64,000 nucleotides of DNA from Spongilla lacustris. Its lineage: Eukaryota; Porifera; Demospongiae; Spongillida; Spongillidae. The stretch lies in assembly GCA_949361645.1 (NCBI GenBank), contig OX442415.1, positions 19,871,283-19,935,282 on the forward strand. The letters are read 5' to 3'. Shown piece after piece: positions 1 through 11,068 of the stretch. Numbering within the stretch: the stretch's first letter is position 1; each line of letters begins with the position of its first letter. Made by a program: the position numbers and the translations under genes. The notes beneath the pieces are model-generated. The model was not told the origin of the DNA. It saw nothing but the letters and a program-made list of their open reading frames with translations, and did no database searches.

Positions 1-2
1 TT

Positions 3-430
3 AAAAATGCCATTGAATCTTGTCTAGAACAGCGGTGAACTGCACGGCTTAATTGTAAGAAGACTTAGTGGATCCTGCAGCCGACGCAGTCTGGTACTAA
101 TGTACGTGTAGCGCGCTATTCAAAATGCCATTGAATATGTCCTTTATCTTGTTTAGAACAGCGGTGATATCGCCATGACTTAGTGTCGAACTGCACCGCT
201 TAAGTGTAAGAAGACTTAGTGGATCCTGTAGCCGAGTCTAGTTCTGGTGCCTACATATACTAATGTACGTGTGACACGCTATTCAAAATGCCATTGAATA
301 TGTCCTTTATCTTGTTTAGAACAGCGGTGATATCGCCATGACTTAATGTCGAATTGCACAGTTTAAGTTAAGTGTAATAAGACACAGCACTCTACTAGTG
401 GATCTTGCAGCCGACTCCAGTGGCATAGCA
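3..430. repeat. Tandem repeat, ~165 bp unit, about three copies
   Basis: Three diverged copies start with AAATGCCATTGAAT at about 5, 123 and 287. They share a block containing AGAACAGCGGTGA and another containing AAGACTTAGTGGATCCTG. The first copy lacks about 45 bp in its middle. The array runs off the left edge of the window, so more copies may lie outside. No coding potential is seen. Confidence 0.8.
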
Positions 431-494
431 GAGCTCACTCTATGGACGCGCGACCTAGTTTGCTAAACTCACTAGTCTAAATATGTACAAATGA

Positions 495-764
495 CAAACA
501 ACATCAATTTTATCATTTACACCATTTGTGGTGTCAGTTGATGGTGCCTTGGGATGTGAAGCAACCAACTATCTTAAACACCTCTCTGAGTACATCTGCA
601 TGAAATGGGGAAAGTCCTATGGAGAAGTGATGGGATGGCTGAGGGCCAGTTTGTCGTTTGCAATCATAAGAGCCACTGATTTGTGTCTCCGGGGATCTCG
701 TATCAGATGGAGGAGTGCGATGGATATGGCTGATGGGATGGGACTTCCCTATATAGTAGAATAG
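495..764 (+). pseudogene. C-terminal tail of an invertebrate retroelement ORF
   Basis: The frame is open from the codon after a TGA at 492 to the stop at 762-764, about 89 residues. It contains the string FTPFVVSVDGALGCEA, then YGEVMGWLRASLSFAIIRA and LCLRGSRIRWRS. From memory, this order (FTPxVFS...G..A..., VMxWLRxxLSFxxLRxxxxCLRGSR) ends many reverse-transcriptase-type ORFs in cnidarian and sponge genomes. No reverse transcriptase or endonuclease domain lies upstream, so this is a 5'-truncated relic. Two more tails of this type lie at 23,047 (-) and 46,860 (+). The tail identity is recognised by pattern only; the exact retroelement clade is not assigned. Confidence 0.6.
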
Positions 765-1318
765 TTGGTCCTTTTATAATATTTCACATGTGGATAATTC
801 ATTTCTATCTCTTGAATTATGGATTCTATACTTATGCAAGAACCTGTATTGTATGTATGTATTTATTTATATTATGTATATATTTTATTATTTCTAAAAA
901 TAGAACAAACACTATGAATTTATGTATAATCAGCGCGCGTTGCCATGCGTTGCAACTCGCATTTCTAATGTTGCAACGTGTGACAACGCGTTGCAACACC
1001 TCGAACGGCCGTACTAATTAACGTCGCGCAACGCCAAATTTTTCCCCCGGGTAGCTGTCAGAAAAAGCGTCCATCTTAGAACATGCTATACATTTATACA
1101 CCCATCTGTCCACTATACTTAGTATAAGGGATTTTCACATCTCTGTGGCAGTTGGTGCAAACAAGCTTCGTGTTCGTACCCTATTCGACACGGGACCGGG
1201 GTATGGTAGCTTCCGCAATTACAGTGTTGTGTAGCACTAGGAGAGTGCTGCCAAGACAGGACTTGCACTGTTCTCATCAGGAGAGATGACACTATCCAGC
1301 CATTCGTTAGTTACACTA
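765..1318. other. Anonymous AT-rich spacer
   Basis: I see no gene here. Short frames of 60-80 codons show no known motif. At 930-1000 there are several copies of the GTTGCAA/TTGCAAC palindromic core, giving a small hairpin-prone patch. Confidence 0.5.
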
Positions 1319-1326
1319 CAACCAAA

Positions 1327-1759
1327 CAGTGGCGTAGCGAGGGGGGGGGCAGGGGGGGGGGGGGGGGGCAATTGCCCCCGGGCGCCGACCTAAGGGCGGC
1401 GCCAAAATGCCTAGGTGTTTACTATAAAATAGCATTGCAATGCGTACTTGATAATAAGCCGAGGAAAGGCTTAAGTTAATGCTCGTAATGCGTATGTTTA
1501 TTGATTAGAAACAGCAAGCCCGTACATACTGTTGATGAAATTGTTATTTTCGTATAATTGGAGCTGAATTTTGGAACAAGAAATTATGCAGCAGGGCGCC
1601 CCCCCCCCCCCCCCCCCCCCCGCTCGTATATTTGGCCAAACGCAAGGGGGAACCCCCCCTCCCCCCCCCATCGTATGTTCGGCCAAACGCAAGAGGGGGG
1701 GGGGGGGCGCCATTAGTGCATTTTGCCCCCGGGCGCCAAACACCCTCGCTACGCCACTG
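1327..1759. mobile_element. hAT-type MITE with perfect 8 bp target-site duplication
   Basis: The left end CAGTGGCGTAGCGA (1327-1340) is the exact reverse complement of the right end (1746-1759). The element is flanked on both sides by CAACCAAA (1319-1326 and 1760-1767), a perfect 8 bp duplication as made by hAT transposases. The interior is non-coding. It contains G runs near the left end, C runs near the middle, and two GCCCCCGGGCGCC blocks near the ends. Length is 433 bp. No transposase is encoded, so it would depend on an autonomous hAT element elsewhere. Confidence 0.93.
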
Positions 1760-1767
1760 CAACCAAA

Positions 1768-2108
1768 GACTAGTAGCAAAGCGAATACTAGGTATTCATC
1801 ACGGGCGGAGGCCTAATGTCCAACTTTTCAATGTATTGAAGGGTACATTTGGGTCTGGGTACGAGACTAGGGTAATACAGCTCATTTTTGTATTTTGTGT
1901 GTTTGATAACGCGCGCATGCTGATTGCATGCATAATAATATAATATGGTCCAAATGAAGTAGTGAAGAACTTTGCCTACTGCAGATTAGACACTTAACTG
2001 CTTTTTAATTAGCACATTCTTTGAACTAATCAACGCGTAATCCACGCAAAGAAATGAAACCCCCTCAATTTTGAAATTCATGATAAGCATGATGCGATAC
2101 GCGATAAG
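1768..2108. other. Anonymous spacer
   Basis: Moderately AT-rich sequence between the hAT MITE and the fold-back element. No gene, repeat or regulatory signal is recognised. Confidence 0.4.
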
Positions 2109-2454
2109 CCTACCCGTAGGTACTGGTTTCAACATATACAACCATACATACTGCTGAACCTACGCTAAACTAAGCCCAGCTAGATGGGCGTACCCTAAAC
2201 GGCTGATCCGCTAACAAATCCAGCTAGACCTGGATGCATTGGGTTTCCCCATTTTAGGGCTCCCGGAGTCCCATCGCCCATCCCTAAAATGGGGAAACGC
2301 AATACATCAGTCCAGGTTTAGCTGGATTTGTTAGCGGATCAGCCGACTGTTCCCCGGTCTAGCTGGGCTTAGTTTAAGGTACGCCCATCTAGCTGCATGG
2401 GTTTTGTTTAGCTTAGGTATGTATGGTTGTTTATGTTGAAACCCATACCTGTAG
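2109..2454. mobile_element. Long inverted-repeat (fold-back) element
   Basis: Two arms of about 150-170 bp are reverse complements with some mismatches and small indels. Matching blocks include CCGCTAACAAATCCAGCT (left) against AGCTGGATTTGTTAGCGG (right), and CCCCATTTTAGGG (2247-2259) against CCCTAAAATGGGG (2282-2294). The outer arm pairs GGTTTCAACATA with TATGTTGAAACC. The loop is only about 22 bp. The unit has no coding frame and directly abuts the terminal-inverted-repeat element that starts at 2455. Confidence 0.85.
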
Positions 2455-3557
2455 CCGGTGTCGGAGCAGATTCTGTCCCCCCGCAGATTTTGTCCCCCCG
2501 CACATAATCTGCTAGCGGAAATTGTCCCCCACGGACGTAATCCGCTAGCAGATATTGTCCCCCTTCCGCAGAAATTGTCCCCCCCTCCCCCCCTTTCCCC
2601 CTTCAGTAGGTGATCGATACTCTAATACGTATAGCCTTTCCTGTACACTGTAGGTGTCAGCAGTAGGTGATCGATACTCCGCCTTTCCTAACATGTATAG
2701 CCAGGGCTGCCAGGGAGTGAGATATCGGAAGGATTCCCACCGTCGCAATCCTTGGTATCCTATAAGCTAACAGCCCCGCCCGATTTTTGCATCGGGCCCG
2801 AAACATACATTACCCCCCCCCCCCCCCCCCCCCCGCTCCCACTCCTTTTCGTATCGGGCCCGAAAGGTATGTATCGGGACCTACAGAAGTGTCATGAATA
2901 CTATTAGCAAATTACTTCATTCATAAGATATACTTCCCCCACCCAGTCCCGCAGTCCTATCAATCGATCTCCCCGCCAGACTTCTTGGCCCTCTGCCCTT
3001 CTAAGTTGTACGTGGTGCATTTTGCCGCTGCTAGTATGAAGCCTTCCAGTAATAGCCATGAAGACGGCCGGGTACGGCGGCCACACTTGTCTTATATATA
3101 GGATATGTATTATAGTGGAGATCAATGGTAGTGAAATTTCCTATACACAGCTTGAAATGGTTCTATAAGACCGTCAAAGCCTATTTCTGTCGGCTATAGG
3201 ACCATATGATTTCAGGATATTGCATGCATGGCCGTGCACTGAGTCGGCCCGTGACAGCTAGACTTTAGGACCAAATTATATTAGGCATGCAGAGCCTGGG
3301 ATATACATGTACATGTATATGTGTATCGGTCGGACCATGCACACGAAGCTGCGCTAATAAACACAAAGGGGGACATATTCTGCGGAGGTGGGACAAAATC
3401 CGCTAGCAGAATGTGTCCCCCGGACAGAATCCGCTAGCGGATTCTGTCCGGGGGGACAGAATCAGCTAGCAGATTTTATCCGGGGGGACATAATCCGCTA
3501 GCGGATTCTGTCCGGGGGGACAATAATTGGGGGGGACAAAATCCGCTATGACACCGG
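2455..3557. mobile_element. Terminal-inverted-repeat element with CCGCTAGCGG palindrome arrays
   Basis: The left end begins CCGGTGTC and the right end finishes GACACCGG. Both run inward into GCAGATT/GCGGATT plus TTGTCCCCC-type sequence. Subterminal regions carry repeated copies of AATCCGCTAGCGGATT flanked by GGGGGACA or TGTCCCCC (2470-2580 and 3370-3550), so each end can form many alternative hairpins. The interior holds a duplicated motif AGTAGGTGATCGATACTC (about 2605 and 2661) and a poly-C run at 2813-2834. No transposase frame is present. I could not find a target duplication, so superfamily is unassigned. Confidence 0.65.
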
Positions 3558-3649
3558 TATTAGACAACAACGATATTCAGAAGTATTAATGCCTTCCCAA
3601 GCTATCTACGGCCCTGACGTTTACTTTAGCGCCTAGCTAAGTGTGTAAG

Positions 3650-3736
3650 TGTGAGGGGGGGGGGGGGGGGGGGGTAAGCGGGGTTACTTACCCCGGGCCC
3701 CAAGGTTAATAGGGGGCCCGGCGGGCCAATCTCAAA

Positions 3737-3780
<44 letters not shown>

Positions 3781-3855
3781 CTCGTATTTTCAGGGCCTAT
3801 GGGGCCTTCAAATGATATGTTACCCCGGGCCTCACTACGGCTCTCACCGGCCCAC
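3650..3855. repeat. Poly-G/poly-C MITE-like repeat, family copy 1
   Basis: It shares the block TAAGCGGGGTTACTTACCCC and a later block AAATGATATGTTACCCCGGG with the copy at 11,070. Both end in ACGGCTCTCACCGGCCC. Between the shared blocks are a G run (3654-3674) and a C run of about 39 (3741-3779). The left terminus is degenerate in this copy. Confidence 0.75.
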
Positions 3856-4139
3856 TGTATACCCAAATATCAAAGAACAAAACCAGTCCAGAAATAATGA
3901 AGGTTTTGCCATGCAACGCTCCCCGTTAAGCAAAATATGCCGTTTCCCATACGTACCTGTGGCTGATGTGATCGTGTGGCTAAATCAAAGGGTGTTGGAG
4001 CTCGTGTGGTTGTCACCGGACTGAAGTAATACAGCGGTGTAGAGCCCTTTCATGGTCACATGACGCGTGGGCTACGGCGTAAGGAATACAGTTATTCTTC
4101 GTTGCGTCACTTCCGGAGTTCTTCCTGCGCGATAGCAGT

Positions 4140-4345
4140 AACACTGTACCAGGCTCCGCTGTTGATAATTTTTCGACCGACCAAGCCTCTGTCACAACAG
4201 TACTCACAGAGGCAGACATCCCAGGTGCGTTTCTCGAGGAGACACTAGAGATCCGTAGTACGGCAGCGCTCTGAAGCTTTAAGGTGGCTAATTTGCCACG
4301 GAATAAAAATGCAATCGGCTAGCCGAAAGCAAAGCCTAATAGATA
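4140..4345 (+). pseudogene. Degenerate SAP-like fragment of a repeated invertebrate gene family
   Basis: One frame reads DNFSTDQASV, then LTEADIPGAFLEETLEIR. After a frameshift near 4270 a second frame reads ALRWLICHGIKMQSASRK and QSLIDRS. The arrangement 'IPGAxL...LRWWLLCHGIK...KKxxLIxR' is one I recall from many repeated cnidarian and sponge predicted proteins; it has a SAP-like helix-loop-helix look. The two halves are in different frames, so this is a broken copy. No start or end could be fixed. Function is unknown, and the family assignment is from memory rather than a search. Confidence 0.4.
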
Positions 4346-4429
4346 GGTCAGTGCTGCCAAGACATTTATGTACTAACTGTGTCGATATCAGCCGTACTAG
4401 TGTCGTACCCAGACCAATATGACGCAATG

Positions 4430-5110
4430 TTTATCGCAATTTGTACTTTGTATAAACAAGCTTGACCTTTTATAAGTCTGGTGTATCGAATGCTAAACCT
4501 TAGAATTCGTGCGCCCCCCCCCCCCCCCCCCTACTAATTGCAGTACTATAAACCAAAGTATTTACTGGTCTGGCTACTTCCCCAGTCCTTTGAACACAGT
4601 GACGACAGATAACAGGTGTGTGAATGGCTGTATGGGGGCTAATGTGTTGGTGGTTACATGCACTAGAGGGTATTTTTGGACATGCTAATTTTTGTTTGCA
4701 TGCATTGGTGCTGAGAACACTTCCTCACTTCCCTGGAGGGGTGTTGGTAGTGTCATTGGATCACCTCTCCAAGTCCCCCAGAAGAGGGGAGGTATCCTAT
4801 GTACACATACAATGCATCACTTGGGTGACAGTTCCATCAGAGGTCTTTGAACATGCATGTTAAAGTACTTCTGTTTAAGGGCCTGGAGAGGTACATTAAC
4901 ATGTACATGTACTCTTTGTTACATGTAGTATTGTCTATCCTTATAGACACCATCTACTGTTACATAACCCTGTACCTAGTTTATGTACCCAGGACTAATT
5001 TCAAAAATGGTACCACCATGCTCTCATCTGGTGGCTACCAGATACAGGTACATGTATAAACCCTAATCCTGACTACCTACACAAAAGTTCAGGTAAATTT
5101 AATATTACTA
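4430..5110. other. Anonymous spacer with a C run
   Basis: Holds a C run at 4513-4531 and several TACATGTACATG-type motifs (about 4895-4930 and 5045-5058). The open frames at 4624-5059 show no recognised motif. A second C run at 5115-5137 precedes the minisatellite. Confidence 0.4.
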
Positions 5111-5220
5111 AATTGCCCCCCCCCCCCCCCCCCCCCCGGCCACCTCGGGGGTACAGTCCGCTTATTGTGACTAACACGCGCATAATTCATCAGCGGTTAC
5201 AAGCAGCTGTGATAGGATTA

Positions 5221-5515
5221 ATCTATGGCCTTCTCCCTATAGGTAGCCTTCTCCCTATACAGTTGTCCTTCTCCCTATACAGTTGGCCTTCTCTCTATAG
5301 GTGGCCTTCTCTCTATAGGTGGCCTTCTCTCTATAGGTGGCCTTCTCTCTATAGGTGGCCTTCTCTCTATACAGTTGGCCTTCTCCTTATACAGTTGTCC
5401 TTCTCCCTATACAGTTGGCCTTCTCTCAATAGGTGGCCTTCTCCCTATACAATTGGCCTTCTCTCTGTACAGTTGGCCTTCTCCCTATAGGTGGCCTTCT
5501 CCCTATACTGTTGGC
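5221..5515. repeat. Minisatellite, ~20 bp unit
   Basis: About 14 units of GGCCTTCTCCCTATACAGTT or its variant GGCCTTCTCTCTATAGGT follow head to tail. The variants are intermixed, which points to slippage or unequal exchange. The apparent reading frame through it (WPSLYR repeats) is a by-product of the repeat. Confidence 0.9.
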
Positions 5516-5932
5516 CTTCCCTAAAGTTTTTCATTCTTAGCATGCACGGCATTACATGTAGTACCTTGCTCTCATTACTGTCAACAGGAAGGCTCTCAAC
5601 TGTAGTACTCCAAGCCTAGCTGGCAACAAGTAGACAGGCAATAGAATAACCCTGGGGCTCACCAAAAATGTACATACATGTATGGACACAAGTAGTGCTG
5701 CACATCTATTAACATACTATGAGCTTCCAGGACACAGCTATTGTATCATAACTCCCTAGGACCAGGGGTTGTATTTGCATGGCATTGTGCATGAGATTAT
5801 TCACTGTATGCAGTGTATGTACAGACCTAGACCTTTTATCAACACAGCCTGGCCACACAACAAAATTCATGACATTGGCCTTTGTTACTTTGTACAAACA
5901 TCCAAATAAGATAGGATCAGCAGAGGTGTTTA

Positions 5933-5933
5933 T

Positions 5934-6014
<81 letters not shown>
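5933..6014. repeat. (CA)n microsatellite
   Basis: Uninterrupted CA dinucleotide run of about 40 units. Confidence 0.97.
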
Positions 6015-6015
<1 letters not shown>

Positions 6016-7085
6016 CTGAACGTGGGGGAGGAGGAGGCAGGAATAGGTAACATCAGCCAGTATCACTTACGGTTTCCAGTCATGCATTTGCTACATTATA
6101 TTTACATGTACAAGAAGCACACCATTACATGCAGGTACTTCCTATAACATCAGGGATTTACCACACCTACCCCATGGTTTACACAAGGCATGTCACTTGC
6201 TGTTCTGTCCATTAATCCAGCTGGTTTGCAAACATGCCATTTAACTGTACATATGAAGGGAAGACTTCCTACAATAATACTGCAGCAATGCAAGTAGAAC
6301 ATCATAACACAAACGTTCATGAATCCCTCATTTGTATTTAGCCAGTCAACCTGTACAAAAATAAATAAACAATACTTTCTCTTTTCCTCCTCCCTTCAAT
6401 TTTCCTACCTCCCCCTCCCTCCCTTCACTCTCGCTCCTCGTCTCTCCTTTCCTCCCCTTATCTCCATTCACGCCACTGGCCCCGGCTCTCATTTTATAGG
6501 GCATGTCAAATGAAGTACTATCAGACTGAAAGGATTGTGTGTGAAAGGAAAAAGGTAAGGTAGCTGGGTTTGTTTTAAAAAAAAAAAAACAACTGAAAAC
6601 TGAATAATACCATGCTTTCCAGAATGGAAGAATAGTTTATCTAGTGTTGTAAAGTGGTTAAGAAAACACTTATATTGGGTTGAAGAAAAGGACGTAAGTT
6701 AACCTGTTCTCTTCTACAGTATGCAATATGTGTGTTCAGGTGTATTCTAGTAATTGCTAGCGTTTTTATTTCAGGGAGTTCAAGTGTCAGCTTAAATTGA
6801 TTTTTCACATACAACGCTCACTAGCTGCAAGAACAATCAGAAGGAACAGTATGCATGGATGTTACTATGGATGTAGTATAGCATTGCTGTTGTGTTAACT
6901 TAACTGCAGGTGTCACAACAAAGCACTGTTGTACATGTACATGTGATCATGTTTCAAAAGATTCAACCACATTCAATGGCGTATTAGGCTGGTTTGTTTC
7001 TCAGACACTTGATACCTCAGGATGCACTCGGATAGCTCACAACATCATCAACCATTCATTCATTATACTGAATCATACAGTTCCT
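6015..7085. other. Anonymous spacer
   Basis: Contains a pyrimidine-rich stretch (6375-6470), an A run at 6577-6589 and a TACATGTACATGT motif near 6932. I see no gene. Confidence 0.4.
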
Positions 7086-7089
7086 CCCC

Positions 7090-7385
7090 ATTTCACACTG
7101 GTGACAGACCACCATCCCTTGGTGTCCATATGGTCTCAACCCGGAAAAGGGATTACCAGCAGTGACGGCAGCACGGTTGCATTGGTATATGCAGTAGGCT
7201 AGCCCTGTCTTGATATCAGGTACAAGAGTACCACTCAGCTCACAAATGCTGATGCACTTTCACGTCTCCCAGTGGTGGCCGACAGGCAGATGGCACAAAT
7301 GGACCAGGAGGAAGGAGGGACATTCCCATTTACAAACCCTCCCGGTCGCAGTGGCAAAATTAGGAAGAACAACAACAATTATGGG
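7090..7385 (+). pseudogene. Ty3/gypsy pol fragment, RNase H region
   Basis: One frame gives TLVTDHHPLVS, the RNase H 'TDHxPL' strand. After frameshifts, PEKGLPAVTAAR follows, and then DIRYKSTTQLTNADALSRLP, the NADALSRLP motif at the RNase H/integrase junction of Ty3/gypsy polyproteins. At least two frameshifts and an in-frame stop separate these pieces, so it is dead. No LTR is recognised next to it. Confidence 0.75.
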
Positions 7386-7499
7386 ACCTGGTGTTATAAT
7401 TAGCAAGGGTGTTTCAGCCTATTCAGGAGGGATGGCCACCCAAAACTACAGAAGAGGTTATAAAGCCATGCTTTTGAGTAGAGACATGAACTGTACATG

Positions 7500-7690
7500 T
7501 ACAGCAGTACAATCCTGTGAAAGGGTAGAAGCCTGGACAAGGGTACAGGCCCTGTTCAGGGAGGGGTACGGAGGGTACAACCCTGTACGGGGGGAAAAAA
7601 AGGGGGGGGGGGGGGGGGAGTACAGGCCTGCACAGGGGTACAGGCCTATAAAACTGTACAGGCCTGTACAATTTTGGGTACAACCAATTG
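7500..7690. repeat. Degenerate GTACAGGCCT minisatellite with a G run
   Basis: Units resembling GTACAGGCCTGTACA or GGGTACAGGCCT recur on both sides of an A/G run (7591-7619). The region is purine-rich on the plus strand. Reading frames through it are low-complexity and not credible genes. Confidence 0.6.
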
Positions 7691-7789
7691 TATGGATACA
7701 TAGCAGTTGTTCATTCATGATGAACTCCACATACATATAGGTTTACCCATTGTCCTCTGTTTCATTCCACTGATTTCTCTTGTCTTCTG

Positions 7790-8302
7790 CTAGGCCATGT
7801 AGTAGTGATCCCCATTGCAGTCTGTCCCATTCTTCTTCGTTCCCCTTTAGTTCCTTCACAGAGTGGTCTCTAGTGGGTACACCCTTTCCAACACCTGTTC
7901 CTTCTGCCCTTTTCTTTGCACAACACGCCTTCTCAATGTGCCCCCCATTTCCTGCAAACTATGTTTCTGAACCTGCACTGTTGAGTATCATGCGCTCCTT
8001 CACACCTGTTGCAAGCCCCCTAGGCCTGACGATCTCCCTCTTTTTGGTGGTGCTGCCACTTGATGTACTTCAGTCTTAAGCTTGTTCCTGTTTTGTGACA
8101 CTCTTCAACTGTTCTGCGCGTATTTAGTCTCCCTTTTTGCTATTTCCGCTGTCTCCAGCACCTTGGCAAAAGTGAGGTCTGCCTTTGTGAGGAGTCTCTT
8201 CTGTACCCCCTCATCCCTCATACCAAAGAACACCCTGTCTCTCAGCGTCTCTGATAACGTCGCACCAAACGCACAGTTCTGCAAGCTTGCTGCATACCAC
8301 AT
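7790..8302 (-). pseudogene. Retroelement gag fragment (Ty3/gypsy-like) with decayed zinc knuckle
   Basis: On the minus strand 8302-8105 reads LQNCAFGATLSETLRDRV, then DEGVQKRLLTKADLTF, a typical gag capsid helix ('LRDRxVxGxxxExxQKRLLxxxxLTxxKA'). Further downstream near 8000-7930 are CNRCEGAHDTQQC and CRFRNIVCRKWG, matching the cysteine-rich 'CxRC...H...C' nucleocapsid part. One knuckle cysteine has become Trp and a stop follows, so it is a relic. It is antisense to the RNase H fragment at 7.1 kb, so the two come from different insertions. Confidence 0.72.
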
Positions 8303-8399
8303 ATCATGCCAACAATCACACCATCACCATACACACCCCTCCCACCACTGCCATCACCACAAAGTAGACTTATGGAATCTGCCTTAAATTGAAGGCCAA

Positions 8400-8942
8400 A
8401 CAACTAACATAACTCTCACAGCTACACACAATATGTACGCACATTCTCGGGGTATGGGGTCACACAGATGGAAGGAGGAGCATCTGGTGACCTTTTGGGA
8501 AGCCTCTGGATCAGCTCCTCTGTAAGGAAGGGCATGAAAAGACTGAGGACCCGTAGCCCCATGTCCAAGCAAGTGTACAGTGTGGCACGTGCCACATCTT
8601 TGGCTTCTTCATCAGTGACTCACATGACAGGTTTGAGGCATTCCTGAGTGGGAGAGAGACAGAGGATATGATGGAGTAGTGGAGAAGAGTAGTATGTGGA
8701 CAAGGGCATGTGCAAAGAGTGGGCAAAGGAATATAAAAAGCGTTATGGTTAGTACAATATTAATATTGTGGATTAGGACTTTGGTTGGTGAATGCCATAA
8801 ACAGTCATAAATAAGACTATGTTCTGACTTAGTTGATTTAAAATCAGAACACATTATACGTGCATGTAGTGATTGTACACATGTACATGCGCTTTGCTTT
8901 CAATGTGAGGCACAGAGCATATAAAATTAACCTTGTTACATC
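8400..8942. other. Spacer before the helicase
   Basis: No conserved protein is recognised in either strand. The N-terminal part of the helicase that follows is not found here. Confidence 0.4.
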
Positions 8943-10436
8943 ATGCATGCCTTTTTGCTTGAAATATCATATCATCTTTGGTCCTTGGACAAGCCACTCA
9001 ATAACGTGCAGTGTGAAGCCATAACAAAAGCAATTAAACATCCATTCTTCCTGATACAAGGACCACCTGGTAAGGGTACATTGTGCTACTATTGTATGTT
9101 GCTATTACTAAACAATACAGGTACTGGTAAGAGTGAAACTGGAGCTCACCTTGCATATGTTTTTGCAATGACTAACCGACAACAAAAAGCTAATAAGTGC
9201 GTACTCTACTGTGGACCTTCCAATAAGGCAGTGGATGTTGTATTAGGTAAGTGTTAAAGTGTTAAAACTAATCGTCACTTATTTAAATCATTTCATCATC
9301 ATGCAGGAAAACTTCATGTGTTAATCCAAAAATCACCAGAACTAAACTTGAAAGTCTTACGCATATATGGGCAAGCCATAGAAAAGAATTATTTCATTGG
9401 ACCAGATGGACAATATGGTTCATCTTCTGATCAAGGATCAGATTATAAGTGTCCAGACTTTGCTGTAAAGTATGCACTTCATAACATGATAAGGGAAGGC
9501 TCCTATGGACACAAAATACAAGATTTTGAAAAACAATTTAAAGCTCTTGGAGATAAAAAGTGTGTTGCTGGAATCCCTCTTCGTCAGGAATTCAGTAAAT
9601 GTTTACGGCTTGCAAAGCAGAAGGTTCTTCAGCAGTCACTCGACATTGTTCTCTGTACCTGCAACGAATCCTGTGGCCAGCCAGTTGAGAAGTACATCCA
9701 ACCACTACAGTGCATTGTGGATGAGTGTGCAATGGCCCAAGAACCAGAGACCATGGCTCCAATAAGTCTTTGTGAACATGTTATTCTGATTGGAGATCAC
9801 AAACAGTTAACTCCAGTCATCAACTACGTCCCTGCAAAAAGTTGTGGACTGGGAACATCATTATTTCAACGATATGCTGATTCACAATGCTTTAAGCATC
9901 TTTACATCACACTGACTATTCAGTACAGAATGGTATGTGTATATTTTGAGAGTACAATTTTTTTAAAAATACATTGTATTTCAGCACAAGGCAATTCAAC
10001 ACTTTCCGTCAAATTATTTCTACTTTAATAAACTGAAGCCAGCAGATATAATACATACTAGAAAACAACCAGATCTTTCTCACTTCTGGCCAGTGCCTGG
10101 AACCCCAATCGTATTTTGTGATGTTGTTGGAGAAGAAGGCCAAAATAAGGCATCCTCTAAAAGGCGAAGAAAGGCTGTTCTTGAATCTAAGTGTAATGAA
10201 ATAGAAGCACAAAAAGTGGTATGTTCAATTTTGGTATGTATTAGCAATAACTTCATCTACATCATTGTTTCTGTACTGAAGGTGCAAATAGCATCCCGTA
10301 TTTACTCCAGCGCTCCTGATTCCACAATCGCTATTCTAACACCTTATTCTGCTCAAAAAGAAGTTATCATTGAAGAGAAAACCAAGGCTCTAGTTTTGAA
10401 AGGACAAAAGGAGTGGGTGAAAGTGGCAACAATCAC
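8943..10436 (+). CDS. HELZ2-like SF1 RNA/DNA helicase, truncated, five exons visible
   Basis: Exons: 8943-9069, 9121-9246, 9307-9932, 9985-10218 and 10282-about 10436. Introns are 50-66 nt with GT-AG ends, and phases agree throughout. Domains: a Q-motif-like LNNVQCEAITKAI; Walker A GPPGTGKS, split by intron 1; GPSNKAVDVV (motif Ia); VDECAMAQEPE (motif II, DECA); LIGDHKQLTPV (III); LTIQYRM (IV); and ATITES, the start of motif V. The order and spacing match UPF1-like helicases, closest in feel to HELZ2. The frame then ends in HYPC... without QGxE or the motif VI arginine finger. The first residues sit almost at the Q motif, so the N-terminus is also absent. The 8943 ATG is only the first in frame; the true exon may start at an acceptor near 8988. 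No disabling mutation lies inside the exons. It is either a gene with distant exons or a recently truncated duplicate. Confidence 0.8.
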
Positions 10437-10499
10437 TGAAAGTCATTATCCCTGTTTACTCCTCAGTCTAAACTGTACATACATGTCTTCAAATCATTG

Positions 10500-11065
10500 A
10501 TATTTAAATACATTTGTGTATTGCTATGGACTGGATATAATTGTACATTGTACCTTACATGTACTTCCCGCGGACACAATCCGATAACTTACTACATGTA
10601 TTAGGACATATCAACTTAAGCACACTTTCTTTGCGGAGGCACAAACATGAAATCGTAAATGTATCAGTTACAAATTGCAAATTTACAATGAACATTGCTT
10701 TAAAAAAAAAAGCCTCCGAAAAATTGGGGGTGCTTCAGCACCCTCAACCACCCCGTTGTCTATGACCTTGCAGCGCTCGAGATTACGACAAAACGCTCGT
10801 TCAAACACGAGCGACTTTTTGTGGGGGCGGAGGGGGGTTAGTAAATGTACATACTCCAAGGTACTACCGTTATTCCAATTCAAGGCAAATACTGAAATGA
10901 AATTCTGTTTGGTGAACATCGGTTATGATTGCATACTGCATGGTGACAAATCGCTTAAAGCATACGGTACTATAATTGCTATCACATATTTATATGTGCG
11001 CGATGTGGGCTAATTATATTCATCATCGGTTCCAAGGGGGGGGGGGGGGGTGTCCGGACAAACTG
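10500..11065. other. Spacer with short repeat fragments
   Basis: Around 10,724-10,745 lies GGGGGTGCTTCAGCACCC, a short hairpin that resembles hAT-type termini. No gene is recognised, and the missing 3' exons of the helicase are not found here. Confidence 0.4.
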
Positions 11066-11068
11066 GTG

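Noticed and set aside
5113..5490. 125-codon frame with WPSLYR repeats
   Set aside because: It follows exactly the 20 bp minisatellite and has no unique coding part.
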